This document shows positions 54,005-61,828 of a stretch of DNA of 64,000 nt, piece by piece. Origin of the DNA: Marinifilum caeruleilacunae (lineage in GTDB: Bacteria > Bacteroidota > Bacteroidia > Bacteroidales > Marinifilaceae); the NCBI RefSeq assembly GCF_013141825.1, contig NZ_RZNH01000005.1, positions 62,001-126,000 of the forward strand. Direction: 5' to 3'. The notes beneath the pieces are model-generated. The model was not told the origin of the DNA, did no database searches, and saw only the letters and a program-made list of their open reading frames with translations. The position numbers and the translations under genes are program-made. Every line of letters starts with the position of its first letter. The first letter of the stretch is position 1.

Positions 54005-54997
54005 TTAAGGAATGTTCCTTAAAACAGAATTGCGTAATGCAATTTCTAACAGCAAAAACAATGCCCCAAGCATGGCAAAAAGCAAGAACTCTTCGCTTTT
54101 GGTGCTGTATTGTTTTACTTCAATTTTACTCTTTTCAAGCTGGTCAATTTCAGCATAAATAGCTTTCAGCTTGTTGTTGTCGGTAGCACGGAAATATTGT
54201 CCGCCAGTCATTTCTGCAATCTCTTTTAGTACCGACTCGTCAAATTTCACCGGCATGTTTCTCATGCTGATTCCAAAAGCAGTTTGCACAGGATATGGCG
54301 CAGTTCCTCTGGTTCCAATACCAATGGTATATACACGAATGCCAAAAGATTTTGCCAGCTCTGCCGCTGTTAATGGTGCTATCTCACCTCGGTTGTTGTC
54401 ACCATCGGTAAGCAGAATTACCACTCTCGATTTTGATTCGCTGTCTTTCAATCGGTTCACAGCATTGGCCAAACCAAGTCCTATTGCAGTACCATCTTCA
54501 ATCATTCCGCTCTGAATATCCTTAAACAGGTTAATCAGTACGGCATGGTCGGTTGTCAATGGACACTGCGTGAAACTCTCACCACTAAAAATTACCAAAC
54601 CGATTTTATCTTCCGGGCGACCGGTAATAAATTGGGTTGCCACTTCTTTGGCAGCTTCCAGGCGATCGGGCTCAAAGTCACGAGCCAACATACTGCTCGA
54701 AATATCCAGCGACATTACAATATCGATTCCTTCGGTAATGGTATCCTGGAATTTATTGCTCGACTGCGGACGAGCCAGTGCTATAACGATAAATGCTATT
54801 GCCAAAACACGAAATACAATCAGCGCATGGCGCAAATAGTATTTATAGGTTTTGGGAGCAGCATTAAAACTTTTTACAGTAGAAACCTGAATACTTGCAT
54901 GTGCATTTTTGTCCTTCAGAATGTACCATGCAATTAATGGCACCAAAAGTAACAACAGGTAGAAATATTCCGGATTTGCAAATTGTATAGAACTCAT
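54005..54997 (-). CDS. batA: BatA: VWA-domain membrane protein
   Basis: 330 residues: helices at 10-27 and 58-77, VWA domain (about 90-285) with MIDAS DISSS (98-102) and LLTDGDNNRGE, and a C-terminal helix (about 305-325). It has the same layout as BatB; 35 nt separate them. The MIDAS motifs imply divalent-cation-dependent protein contacts. Confidence 0.9.
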   Translation of the reverse strand: MSSIQFANPEYFYLLLLLVPLIAWYILKDKNAHASIQVSTVKSFNAAPKTYKYYLRHALIVFRVLAIAFIVIALARPQSSNKFQDTITEGIDIVMSLDISSSMLARDFEPDRLEAAKEVATQFITGRPEDKIGLVIFSGESFTQCPLTTDHAVLINLFKDIQSGMIEDGTAIGLGLANAVNRLKDSESKSRVVILLTDGDNNRGEIAPLTAAELAKSFGIRVYTIGIGTRGTAPYPVQTAFGISMRNMPVKFDESVLKEIAEMTGGQYFRATDNNKLKAIYAEIDQLEKSKIEVKQYSTKSEEFLLFAMLGALFLLLEIALRNSVLRNIP

Positions 54998-55015
54998 AGT
55001 CTATTGTTTCAATGT

Positions 55016-56035
55016 TTACTTGTTATCCTCAGATTTTTCTTCTTGTTCCGATTCTTCGCTTTTCTCTTCTTCCTTCTCGATCAAAATTGTCGATTCAACA
55101 ATTTGGTAAGCATATTTCATGCTTCTTTCGTTTTCGTTAGGAAGCGGTTGGAATTTTGCGAATTTTGCCAAATCGGCACGTTCAAGAACCTCTCTAAGGG
55201 TAGCATGCCATTCATTATTTACTTCAACCGAACTCACAGCATCAAGAATCTCATCGGTAGTCGATTCCTGAGTCGACATGTTGTATCTCTCATCAAGATA
55301 AGTTCGAATGGTATCGGTAATATCAGAATGGAACTGTTTTACTTTTCCTCCTTGCCACAGCTTTTGCTGTTTAATTTCGTCCAGTTTTTTCAGCGCGGTA
55401 ACATGGGCTGGTTCAATGGGTTTCGAAACGGCAAACAATGGCTGATCCTTTTGGCGGAATCTGAAATACCAGATCAAAAATACGATCAGGGCAAGTACCA
55501 GCAAGCTACTCAAAATCCAGGGAGCAAGCTCTGCAAAGGAAATTGGTGTTTGAATTGGCATCACGATATCGAAATTTCCCTTTGTGGTATCGATTTGCAT
55601 GGTTTTAACCCCCAATAACAAGGTATCGGTGCGCAGAATCTGGTTTACGCTGCCATACACCTGAAACTCGAAAGGTTTCAGTTTGTACACACCACCATCG
55701 AAAGAGGTAATCGTGTAGTTTTTATCCACCTTAATGGTTCCATCATCATTGGCAGTTGTATCCTGCGGAAATTGTTTGATAATTTCCACTCCATTTACAA
55801 TGCTATCCGAAAAAACCGGGAATCCAATTTTCAAGCCTTTCGGCTGATCAACCGAAAGTTTCAGATTGATCTGATCGCCAATTACAATGACATTGGTATC
55901 TAGTTTTACCCCGTAATTTATTCCTCCATCGTTCTGAGCAATAGAAGGCTGAGAAACAAGTACAGATGCAAACAACAATGTTAAAGCAAAAGCCTTTGTT
56001 AGGAATGTAATATGTTTTTTTATTTGATTTGCCAT
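55016..56035 (-). CDS. Bat operon membrane protein, DUF4381-like
   Basis: 339 residues: signal peptide (1-34), periplasmic beta-rich domain (38-160) similar in look to a single BatD Ig-like domain (GVKLDTNVIVIGDQINLKLSV), one transmembrane helix (171-191), then a helical cytosolic domain and an acidic tail (EKEEEKSEESEQEEKSE). The layout fits the DUF4381-type protein found between DUF58 and BatA in these operons. 18 nt before batA. Family name is by position and layout. Confidence 0.75.
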   Translation of the reverse strand: MANQIKKHITFLTKAFALTLLFASVLVSQPSIAQNDGGINYGVKLDTNVIVIGDQINLKLSVDQPKGLKIGFPVFSDSIVNGVEIIKQFPQDTTANDDGTIKVDKNYTITSFDGGVYKLKPFEFQVYGSVNQILRTDTLLLGVKTMQIDTTKGNFDIVMPIQTPISFAELAPWILSSLLVLALIVFLIWYFRFRQKDQPLFAVSKPIEPAHVTALKKLDEIKQQKLWQGGKVKQFHSDITDTIRTYLDERYNMSTQESTTDEILDAVSSVEVNNEWHATLREVLERADLAKFAKFQPLPNENERSMKYAYQIVESTILIEKEEEKSEESEQEEKSEDNK

Positions 56036-56065
56036 AGTTCTCAGTTACCTGATTTTAAAATGGTA

Positions 56066-56935
56066 TTAATGTCCTCGGCGTTGGAATAAATTAATCAGCG
56101 ATCTTACGTAATCCTGATCGGTTCTGATGTTTGCCACATCAACTCCCGAACGCTTAAAAACTTCGGTGGTATTTTCTTCTTGCTTGCGCCACCACCCGGC
56201 GTATCTGTCGCGAACCTTTTTGTTCGATGTATCTACCCAGGAATATTCTCCCGTTTCGGCATCTTTAATTTTTATCAGGCCAATGGAAGGAAGTTCCATT
56301 TCGCGCTGATCGTAAATTTTAAGCGCCACCACATCGTGCTTTTTGTTCGCAATGGTCAAGGCATTTTCGAAGTCATTATCGATAAAGTCTGATATCACGA
56401 AAGTGGTACATCTTTTTTTAATGGCATTGGTAAGGTAACGCAATGCATTGCTGATATTGGTACTTCTGTGTTCAGGCTGAAAATCGATTAACTCGCGAAT
56501 AATTCTCAGAATATGTGTTTTCCCTTTTTTAGGAGGGATAAATTTCTCGATGGTATCCGAAAAGAAAATCACACCAATTTTATCGTTGTTCTGAATGGCC
56601 GAGAAAGCCAAAACAGCTGCAATTTCGGTAATCTGATTTTTCTTCAGCTTCGACATCGTACCAAACTCCCGGCTACCACTTACATCAATCATCAGCATTA
56701 CAGTAAGCTCACGTTCCTCTTCGAACAACTTTACGTAAGGATGATTGTAGCGCGCCGTAACATTCCAGTCGATGTTTCGGATATCGTCTCCATACTGATA
56801 TTCGCGAACCTCGGCGAAAGTCATACCTCGACCCTTAAAGGCAGAGTGATATTCCCCTGCAAAAATATTGCGGGAAAGTCCCCTGGTTTTGATCTCGATT
56901 TGCCTTACGCGTTTTAATAATTCACTAGTTTCCAT
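56066..56935 (-). CDS. DUF58 domain-containing protein (Bat operon)
   Basis: 289 residues, soluble, no membrane helix, unlike the 443-residue DUF58 protein at 18.2-19.5 kb. DUF58 core: REYQYGDDIRNIDWNVTARYN and a VWA-like MIDVSGSREFG. It lies 30 nt before the DUF4381-like gene and 55 nt after MoxR. Together with MoxR it forms the cytosolic part of the Bat system. Confidence 0.88.
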   Translation of the reverse strand: METSELLKRVRQIEIKTRGLSRNIFAGEYHSAFKGRGMTFAEVREYQYGDDIRNIDWNVTARYNHPYVKLFEEERELTVMLMIDVSGSREFGTMSKLKKNQITEIAAVLAFSAIQNNDKIGVIFFSDTIEKFIPPKKGKTHILRIIRELIDFQPEHRSTNISNALRYLTNAIKKRCTTFVISDFIDNDFENALTIANKKHDVVALKIYDQREMELPSIGLIKIKDAETGEYSWVDTSNKKVRDRYAGWWRKQEENTTEVFKRSGVDVANIRTDQDYVRSLINLFQRRGH

Positions 56936-56990
56936 AGTTCAATTAAGAATGAATAATTATTAATTGCTAATTACTAATTGATAATTGGTA

Positions 56991-57986
56991 CTACGGTACT
57001 TCAACAGTATTTAGGATTTCGCTAATGATATTTTCGCTGGTAATGTTATTTGCTTCTGCTTCGTAAGTCAAACCAATTCTGTGGCGCAATACGTCGTGGC
57101 AAACGGCACGAATATCTTCAGGAATTACGTAACCTCTGCGCTTGATGAATGCATAAGCCTTAGCAGCGGATGCCAAAGAGATACTTGCACGTGGCGATCC
57201 ACCAAATGCGATCATATCCTTGTATTTCTCCAATCCGTAATCGGCTGGGAAACGTGTAGCGAAAATAATATCTACAATGTATTTTTCAATCTTCTCATCC
57301 ATATAAACATCTTTCACCACATCGCGTGCTTTAATGATATCTTCTGGCTTTAAGATTTGTGATGCTTTTGGGAATGCCTTCAAAAGATTCTGACGCATGA
57401 TTAATTGCTCTTCCTCTTTTTTAGGATAGTTGATTACCACTTTCAGCATAAAACGGTCAACCTGTGCTTCAGGAAGCGGGTAGGTACCTTCTTGCTCAAT
57501 CGGGTTTTGGGTTGCCATTACAAGGAATGGTTCCTCCAATTTATAGGTATTGTCCCCAATTGTGATCTGACGTTCCTGCATGGCCTCAAGCAAAGCAGCC
57601 TGAACCTTGGCAGGAGCACGGTTGATCTCATCGGCAAGGATGAAGTTGGCAAAGATTGGTCCTTTCTTCACTACGAATTCCTCTTTCTTCTGGCTGTAGA
57701 TCATTGTACCCAATAAATCGGCAGGCAAAAGGTCCGGAGTAAACTGAATACGACTGAAATCAGCATCGATAGTAGTTGAAAGTGTGTTAATGGCAAGTGT
57801 TTTTGCCAAACCAGGAACCCCTTCCAGTAAGATGTGACCATTGGAAAGCATACCAATTAAAAGGCTTTCAACCAGGTGTTTCTGACCAACAATAACTTTG
57901 TTCATCTCCATAGAAATCATATCCACAAAAGAACTTTCTCTTTGGATACGTTCATTTAGCTCTTTGATATCAACAGTTTGGATCAT
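56991..57986 (-). CDS. MoxR family AAA+ ATPase (Bat operon)
   Basis: 331 residues. Walker A GVPGLAKT (56-63), Walker B FILADEIN (115-122, with Ala in place of a hydrophobic Ile seen in system 1), sensor 1 MATQNPIEQEGTYPLPEAQ and FGGSPRASISLA. It is the first gene of the operon; a TATCTTTG -7 box lies at 58050-58057 on the minus strand. Expected to remodel the BatA/BatB/DUF58 proteins with ATP. Confidence 0.93.
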   Translation of the reverse strand: MIQTVDIKELNERIQRESSFVDMISMEMNKVIVGQKHLVESLLIGMLSNGHILLEGVPGLAKTLAINTLSTTIDADFSRIQFTPDLLPADLLGTMIYSQKKEEFVVKKGPIFANFILADEINRAPAKVQAALLEAMQERQITIGDNTYKLEEPFLVMATQNPIEQEGTYPLPEAQVDRFMLKVVINYPKKEEEQLIMRQNLLKAFPKASQILKPEDIIKARDVVKDVYMDEKIEKYIVDIIFATRFPADYGLEKYKDMIAFGGSPRASISLASAAKAYAFIKRRGYVIPEDIRAVCHDVLRHRIGLTYEAEANNITSENIISEILNTVEVP

Positions 57987-58049
57987 AGAAATATTTATTT
58001 TTTACTTTAATTTTTACATAAAATGCTTCGGTTTCCCGAAAAACCTCTA

Positions 58050-58057
58050 CAAAGATA
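58050..58057 (-). promoter_or_regulatory. -7 box of the Bat operon
   Basis: Minus-strand TATCTTTG is an exact TAnnTTTG match. It predicts a leader of about 55 nt that contains a small GGTTT/AAACC hairpin. No good -33 element at the usual spacing. Confidence 0.5.
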
Positions 58058-58204
58058 AATTTTTGATGATTTTATAAAAGGTCGAGGCAGTTAAAAAGTG
58101 TTAATGCTTTTAAAGCAGCGAGTTTCATGCTTCAAGAATCAAGCTTCAAAAATGGAGCATGGGCTTTTCAGGTTTGGCTCTCTTTCACTCTTGCAGTTTA
58201 TTAT

Positions 58205-58212
58205 TATTTTTG
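58205..58212 (+). promoter_or_regulatory. -7 box of truA
   Basis: TATTTTTG, an exact TAnnTTTG match. If transcription starts about 7 nt downstream, the GTG at 58212 cannot be the start codon and TTG 58239 becomes likely. Confidence 0.4.
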
Positions 58213-58238
58213 TGGCAGACATAGAAAAACACTACGAT

Positions 58239-58997
58239 TTGAACAAGCGATATTTTATCAGGTTAAGCTATAAAGGCACCAATTACCATGGATGGCAAAT
58301 ACAGCCCAACGCCATTACTGTGCAGGAGGTATTGAACAAAGCCCTGTCGACCCTATTAAATGCTGAAATTAATGTGGTGGGATGCGGTAGAACCGATACC
58401 GGTGTTCATGCCAGCGACTTTTATGCCCATTTCGATGTAGATGAGCAAGTGAGTTTTGATTGTGATAAACTGAGTTTTCGTTTGAATCGTTTTCTTCCAC
58501 ATGATATTGCCATAAAACAAACTTTCCAGGTAAATACCGAGGCACATACCCGTTTTGATGCCACTGCAAGAACTTACCACTATTTTATCAGCAAGGAGAA
58601 GAATCCTTTCCGATTGGAATCGCACTGGAAAGTGCCTTACGAGCTTGACGTACAAAAAATGAATGAGGCGGCTCAAATTCTATTCGAATACGAAGATTTT
58701 ACCAGTTTTAGTAAACTGCACACCGATGTAAAAACCAATAATTGTAAAATCTACCATGCAGAATGGAAAGAGTCTGATGATGAATTGGTATTTACGGTAA
58801 AGGCCGATCGTTTTCTTCGCAATATGGTTCGTGCCATTGTGGGTACTCTTGTTGAAGTAGGGCGAGGTAAAATAAATGTAAACGATTTTCGTAAGGTAAT
58901 CGAAAGTAAAAACCGCTCCAATGCGGGTACTTCTGTTCCTGGACATGGCTTGTTTTTGGCAGAGATTGATTACCCGGAGTCGATTAGGGAGATTTAG
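58239..58997 (+). CDS. truA: tRNA pseudouridine(38-40) synthase TruA
   Basis: 252 residues from TTG. The frame is open from 58098, but conservation starts at [21 protein letters not shown] at 58212 would add 9 residues and ATG at 58152 29 more. The catalytic Asp is in [22 protein letters not shown] and [17 protein letters not shown] are further TruA motifs. It makes pseudouridine at positions 38-40 of tRNA anticodon arms. Confidence 0.9.
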   Translation: MNKRYFIRLSYKGTNYHGWQIQPNAITVQEVLNKALSTLLNAEINVVGCGRTDTGVHASDFYAHFDVDEQVSFDCDKLSFRLNRFLPHDIAIKQTFQVNTEAHTRFDATARTYHYFISKEKNPFRLESHWKVPYELDVQKMNEAAQILFEYEDFTSFSKLHTDVKTNNCKIYHAEWKESDDELVFTVKADRFLRNMVRAIVGTLVEVGRGKINVNDFRKVIESKNRSNAGTSVPGHGLFLAEIDYPESIREI

Positions 58998-59729
58998 TTT
59001 TATTCCTCTTGATTTTGCCTGTTTTTGAGGGGCTTTTGCCACGAAATTAAAATCATATTCTTAGAAGTGGTAGCCCTCAAGCCGGACGGGCTATTCTTTT
59101 GTCATTATCACAAAAGAATCAAAAAGACTAGACAACAAAAATTTTGTTACCCATTACGATTCGAATTCTAAACAGAATAATATTCACTCGTACCTCGTTC
59201 ATGGAATTCTGTTCTTAACGACTTCTTCATCTATGGGTGCCCAACAAATTTTTGAATGTCGTTGGGACAATGCAAACTTTTATCTTGAGATTTTGCCTGA
59301 AAGGCAATTTTCTTTCTTGCCCAGGGCAAATGAGCGAAGCGAGTGTCACCCTGGGTAAAGTCGACCACCGAAAATCGTCGCAACTGGCTGCTTTTATTAT
59401 TGTGCTTATTTGCATGCGACAGAAGCATCAAAAGTCTAAAAGTCGAAAAGTCTTGAAGAGAAAAACTGCCAAGATTTGATGCTTCCGCTAATTCAGGACT
59501 GCTCACTGCAGAAAGCTTATTATTCATTATTAATTGATCATTGTTAATTGCCAATGCTTACTTTTTAGCAAAGGTGTACTATTCTTTATTTAGATTGATA
59601 TATATCAACGATAAATTAAATATATATTAAAGTATTAAATAATGCATATGAAAAAATGATATGATATATATCAAAACAACGAAAGGTCATTATTCTTTTC
59701 CCTGGAAATAAGCTGAAATAATCTAACTC
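58998..59729. other. 732-bp convergent intergenic region with dispersed-repeat remnants
   Basis: No gene is supported. Seen: TCTTTTGT-CATTATC-ACAAAAGA hairpin (59094-59116), CCCAGGG..CCCTGGG stem (59319-59354) around AATGAGCGAAGCGAGTGTCA, GCCTGAAAGGC (59297-59307), and towards the right an AT-rich segment with two TGATATATATCA palindromes (separate entry). The middle translates on the minus strand to stop-interrupted VTLASLICPG-like text often seen in false ORFs of Bacteroidota repeats. Both flanking genes end here, so any promoter would serve an unannotated RNA. Confidence 0.6.
59595..59674. promoter_or_regulatory. two FNR-box-like palindromes
   Basis: TTGATATATATCAA (59595-59608) fits the FNR/CRP-family consensus TTGATnnnnATCAA exactly. 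ATGATATATATCAA (59661-59674) fits at all but one base. Their centres are 66 bp apart. Confidence 0.5.
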
Positions 59730-60680
59730 TTAGGCATTAGTTTTTACACAAACCCAAATCTGTCTTACGAAATTTGTTTTTTCATTTTTGCGAACACTAC
59801 AATGGTCGGATACTTTGAAGCCTGCTTTATCAATAGCTTCACTAATGTTGGTGGTAGATACAATCACCATTTGATTGGCAATTTTGGCCGATGATTCGAT
59901 GATATGAGCAATGGTATTTTCGTCGGCATAGCTAAACAAATTGTAGGGCAAATCGATAATGGCAGCATCGTAACGTTTTTCGATGTCTTTGATATCAGAA
60001 CGATAAACGGTGGTTTCGTAATTGAAATGTGCCAGGTTTGCGCGCGCTTGTCGACAAACTTTCCAGTTGATATCGCAGCCTTCGATGTGCTTTCCTGCAT
60101 AACATGCTTCCAGCATAATGGTGCCAACACCGCAACAAGCATCAAGTAATTTGCTTTCGTTGCCGGATTTTCCAGCCATATTTACCAGGGCTTTTGCAAT
60201 ATTAATGTTGATGGAATTGCTGTATGAGAATGGTTTTTTGTTATGCTTTTCCCATGAAAAATCGTTCTTAAGTAACGTGCCAAAATACCAGGTGTTTTCG
60301 TGAAAACAAATGGCATAGGTGGTTTTGGGTTTGTAATATTCAGGAATCCCATCGATGTTGTAGCCTACATCTCTCAGCTTGTCCAGCCTGTCCTTGTAAC
60401 GGGTTCGGTCACCATTAAGCACTACATATTCTACTTTGAATTCGTCTACGCAGATCTTTTCAGATTTGATTTTCTCAATCAAATCCAGGTAGTTTTCGGA
60501 AGATAGGTGTACATCCAATCTTTTCCTGATGAAAGCACTGCAGGAAGGTTCGACCTTTACATCCGAAATTAGCACTTTGTCTTTCTCTTCCTGCTTGAAC
60601 AAATATTTGGATTCGAGTTTACAAAGTTCACTTTCGTGATGATCGTAGATATAAGTATATATGTAATTGCTTGTTTGCAT
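59730..60680 (-). CDS. SAM-dependent RNA methyltransferase, TRM11/UPF0020-like
   Basis: 316 residues from MQTSNYIYTYIYD; an ATG four codons earlier (60692) is the alternative. The C-terminal Rossmann domain has the SAM loop LLDACCGVGTIMLEACYAGK (about 183-202), GCDINWKVCRQAR and the N6/N2-type motif DLPYNLF. The N-terminal 150 residues are probably a degenerate THUMP-like RNA-binding part. Likely a tRNA guanosine N2-methyltransferase or relative. Confidence 0.82.
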   Translation of the reverse strand: MQTSNYIYTYIYDHHESELCKLESKYLFKQEEKDKVLISDVKVEPSCSAFIRKRLDVHLSSENYLDLIEKIKSEKICVDEFKVEYVVLNGDRTRYKDRLDKLRDVGYNIDGIPEYYKPKTTYAICFHENTWYFGTLLKNDFSWEKHNKKPFSYSNSININIAKALVNMAGKSGNESKLLDACCGVGTIMLEACYAGKHIEGCDINWKVCRQARANLAHFNYETTVYRSDIKDIEKRYDAAIIDLPYNLFSYADENTIAHIIESSAKIANQMVIVSTTNISEAIDKAGFKVSDHCSVRKNEKTNFVRQIWVCVKTNA

Positions 60681-60886
60681 CTTCGCTATCAATAGTCTAA
60701 ATGTTGGCCGGGTATCTTAGAATTTTCCTCCCTGATTTTACAGGCTGAACCTATTTTATACAACGCCCCGAAATTATCAAAACCGCATTAATTAACAAAA
60801 ACAAACCTGCTTAAAGTGAGAATCAGTTTTAAACCATTTGTAAGATTGGTAGTCATAGCATCAGAACGTAAAATAAATTGTACATC

Positions 60887-61729
60887 ATGAAGAAATTGCT
60901 ATTGACCTTTGCCTGTTTGCTACTGGTTTTCGGAAGCAGTCTGTTTGCCCAGGATTTCCAGGGAAAAGCCTATTACGAAAGTAAAACCACCATTGATATG
61001 GATTTTGGTGGAAGACAGATTCCTGAAGATCGAAAGAAGATGATACTGGAACGTATGAAACAGATGAGCGAGAGAACCTACATTTTAAGTTTTAACCGAA
61101 CAGAATCGATCTACAAACAAGAAGAGAAGTTGGAGCAGCCCGGAATGGGACAGGGCCGCGGAGGAATGCGCATGGGCATGATGATGGGCGGTGGTGAAGA
61201 CTACTATAAGAATGTAAAGTCGGGAAAATATGCCGTATCGAAAGATTTATTTGGCAAGATATTTTTGGTGAACGACAGTTTGCCAAAGCTGGAATGGCAA
61301 ATGCAGGCCGAAACCAAAAAGATTGGGAATTATACAGCTTATAAGGCAACTGCAATAAAGCATGTGGTTGAGCCAAATATGCGTGCTGTTTTTCAACGAC
61401 CGGGCCGAGGACAGGAAAATGAAAATAAGGAGTCAGAGATGATTGAGAAAGAGATCGAAATCGTAGCCTGGTATTGTCCGGAGATTCCTGTGAACCAAGG
61501 GCCGGGAGAGTATTGGGGCTTGCCGGGTTTAATCATGGAATTGAACGATGGTAGAACAAGTATCCTATGCTCAAAAATTGTATTGAACCCCAAAGAGAAG
61601 ATAGAAATTAAAGAGCCAGGCAAAGGAAAAGAAGTGAGCCAGGCTGAATATGATGAGATATCTCGCAAGAAAATGAAAGAGATGCGCGAGAATTTCAGAA
61701 GCATGCGTCCGGTTAGGGGAGGAAGATAA
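60887..61729 (+). CDS. GLPGLI family protein, exported
   Basis: 280 residues from MKKLLLTFACLLL (a TTG three codons earlier is rejected). Signal peptide 1-20, ending FAQ. The family signature appears as GEYWGLPGLIMELNDG. A Met/Gly-rich segment (GMGQGRGGMRMGMMMGGGED) lies at about 86-105. GLPGLI proteins in Bacteroidota are encoded next to outer-membrane barrels, as here (99 nt). Function unknown. Confidence 0.9.
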   Translation: MKKLLLTFACLLLVFGSSLFAQDFQGKAYYESKTTIDMDFGGRQIPEDRKKMILERMKQMSERTYILSFNRTESIYKQEEKLEQPGMGQGRGGMRMGMMMGGGEDYYKNVKSGKYAVSKDLFGKIFLVNDSLPKLEWQMQAETKKIGNYTAYKATAIKHVVEPNMRAVFQRPGRGQENENKESEMIEKEIEIVAWYCPEIPVNQGPGEYWGLPGLIMELNDGRTSILCSKIVLNPKEKIEIKEPGKGKEVSQAEYDEISRKKMKEMRENFRSMRPVRGGR

Positions 61730-61733
61730 TCTA

Positions 61734-61765
61734 TCAGTGAACAGTTATCAGTGAAAACTGAATTC
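61734..61765 (+). repeat. short imperfect direct repeat ATCAGTGAACAGTTATCAGTGA
   Basis: TATCAGTGAACAG is followed by TTATCAGTGAAAACTG: a 10-bp unit (TATCAGTGAA) occurs twice, 14 bp apart, in the gap between the GLPGLI gene and the barrel gene. Confidence 0.6.
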
Positions 61766-61828
61766 GCTGAAAGCCTTAAAATAGAAGAACCCACTACCTC
61801 ATTTTAAATCGAAAGTAAATTGAATATC

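Noticed and set aside
54983-55618. 211-codon plus-strand frame
   Set aside because: Entirely antisense to the DUF4381-like Bat gene, which has signal peptide, membrane helix and operon context.
59227-59554. Minus-strand frames of 62 and 107 codons
   Set aside because: They lie in the dispersed-repeat block; such VTLASLICPG-type frames are recurrent false genes.
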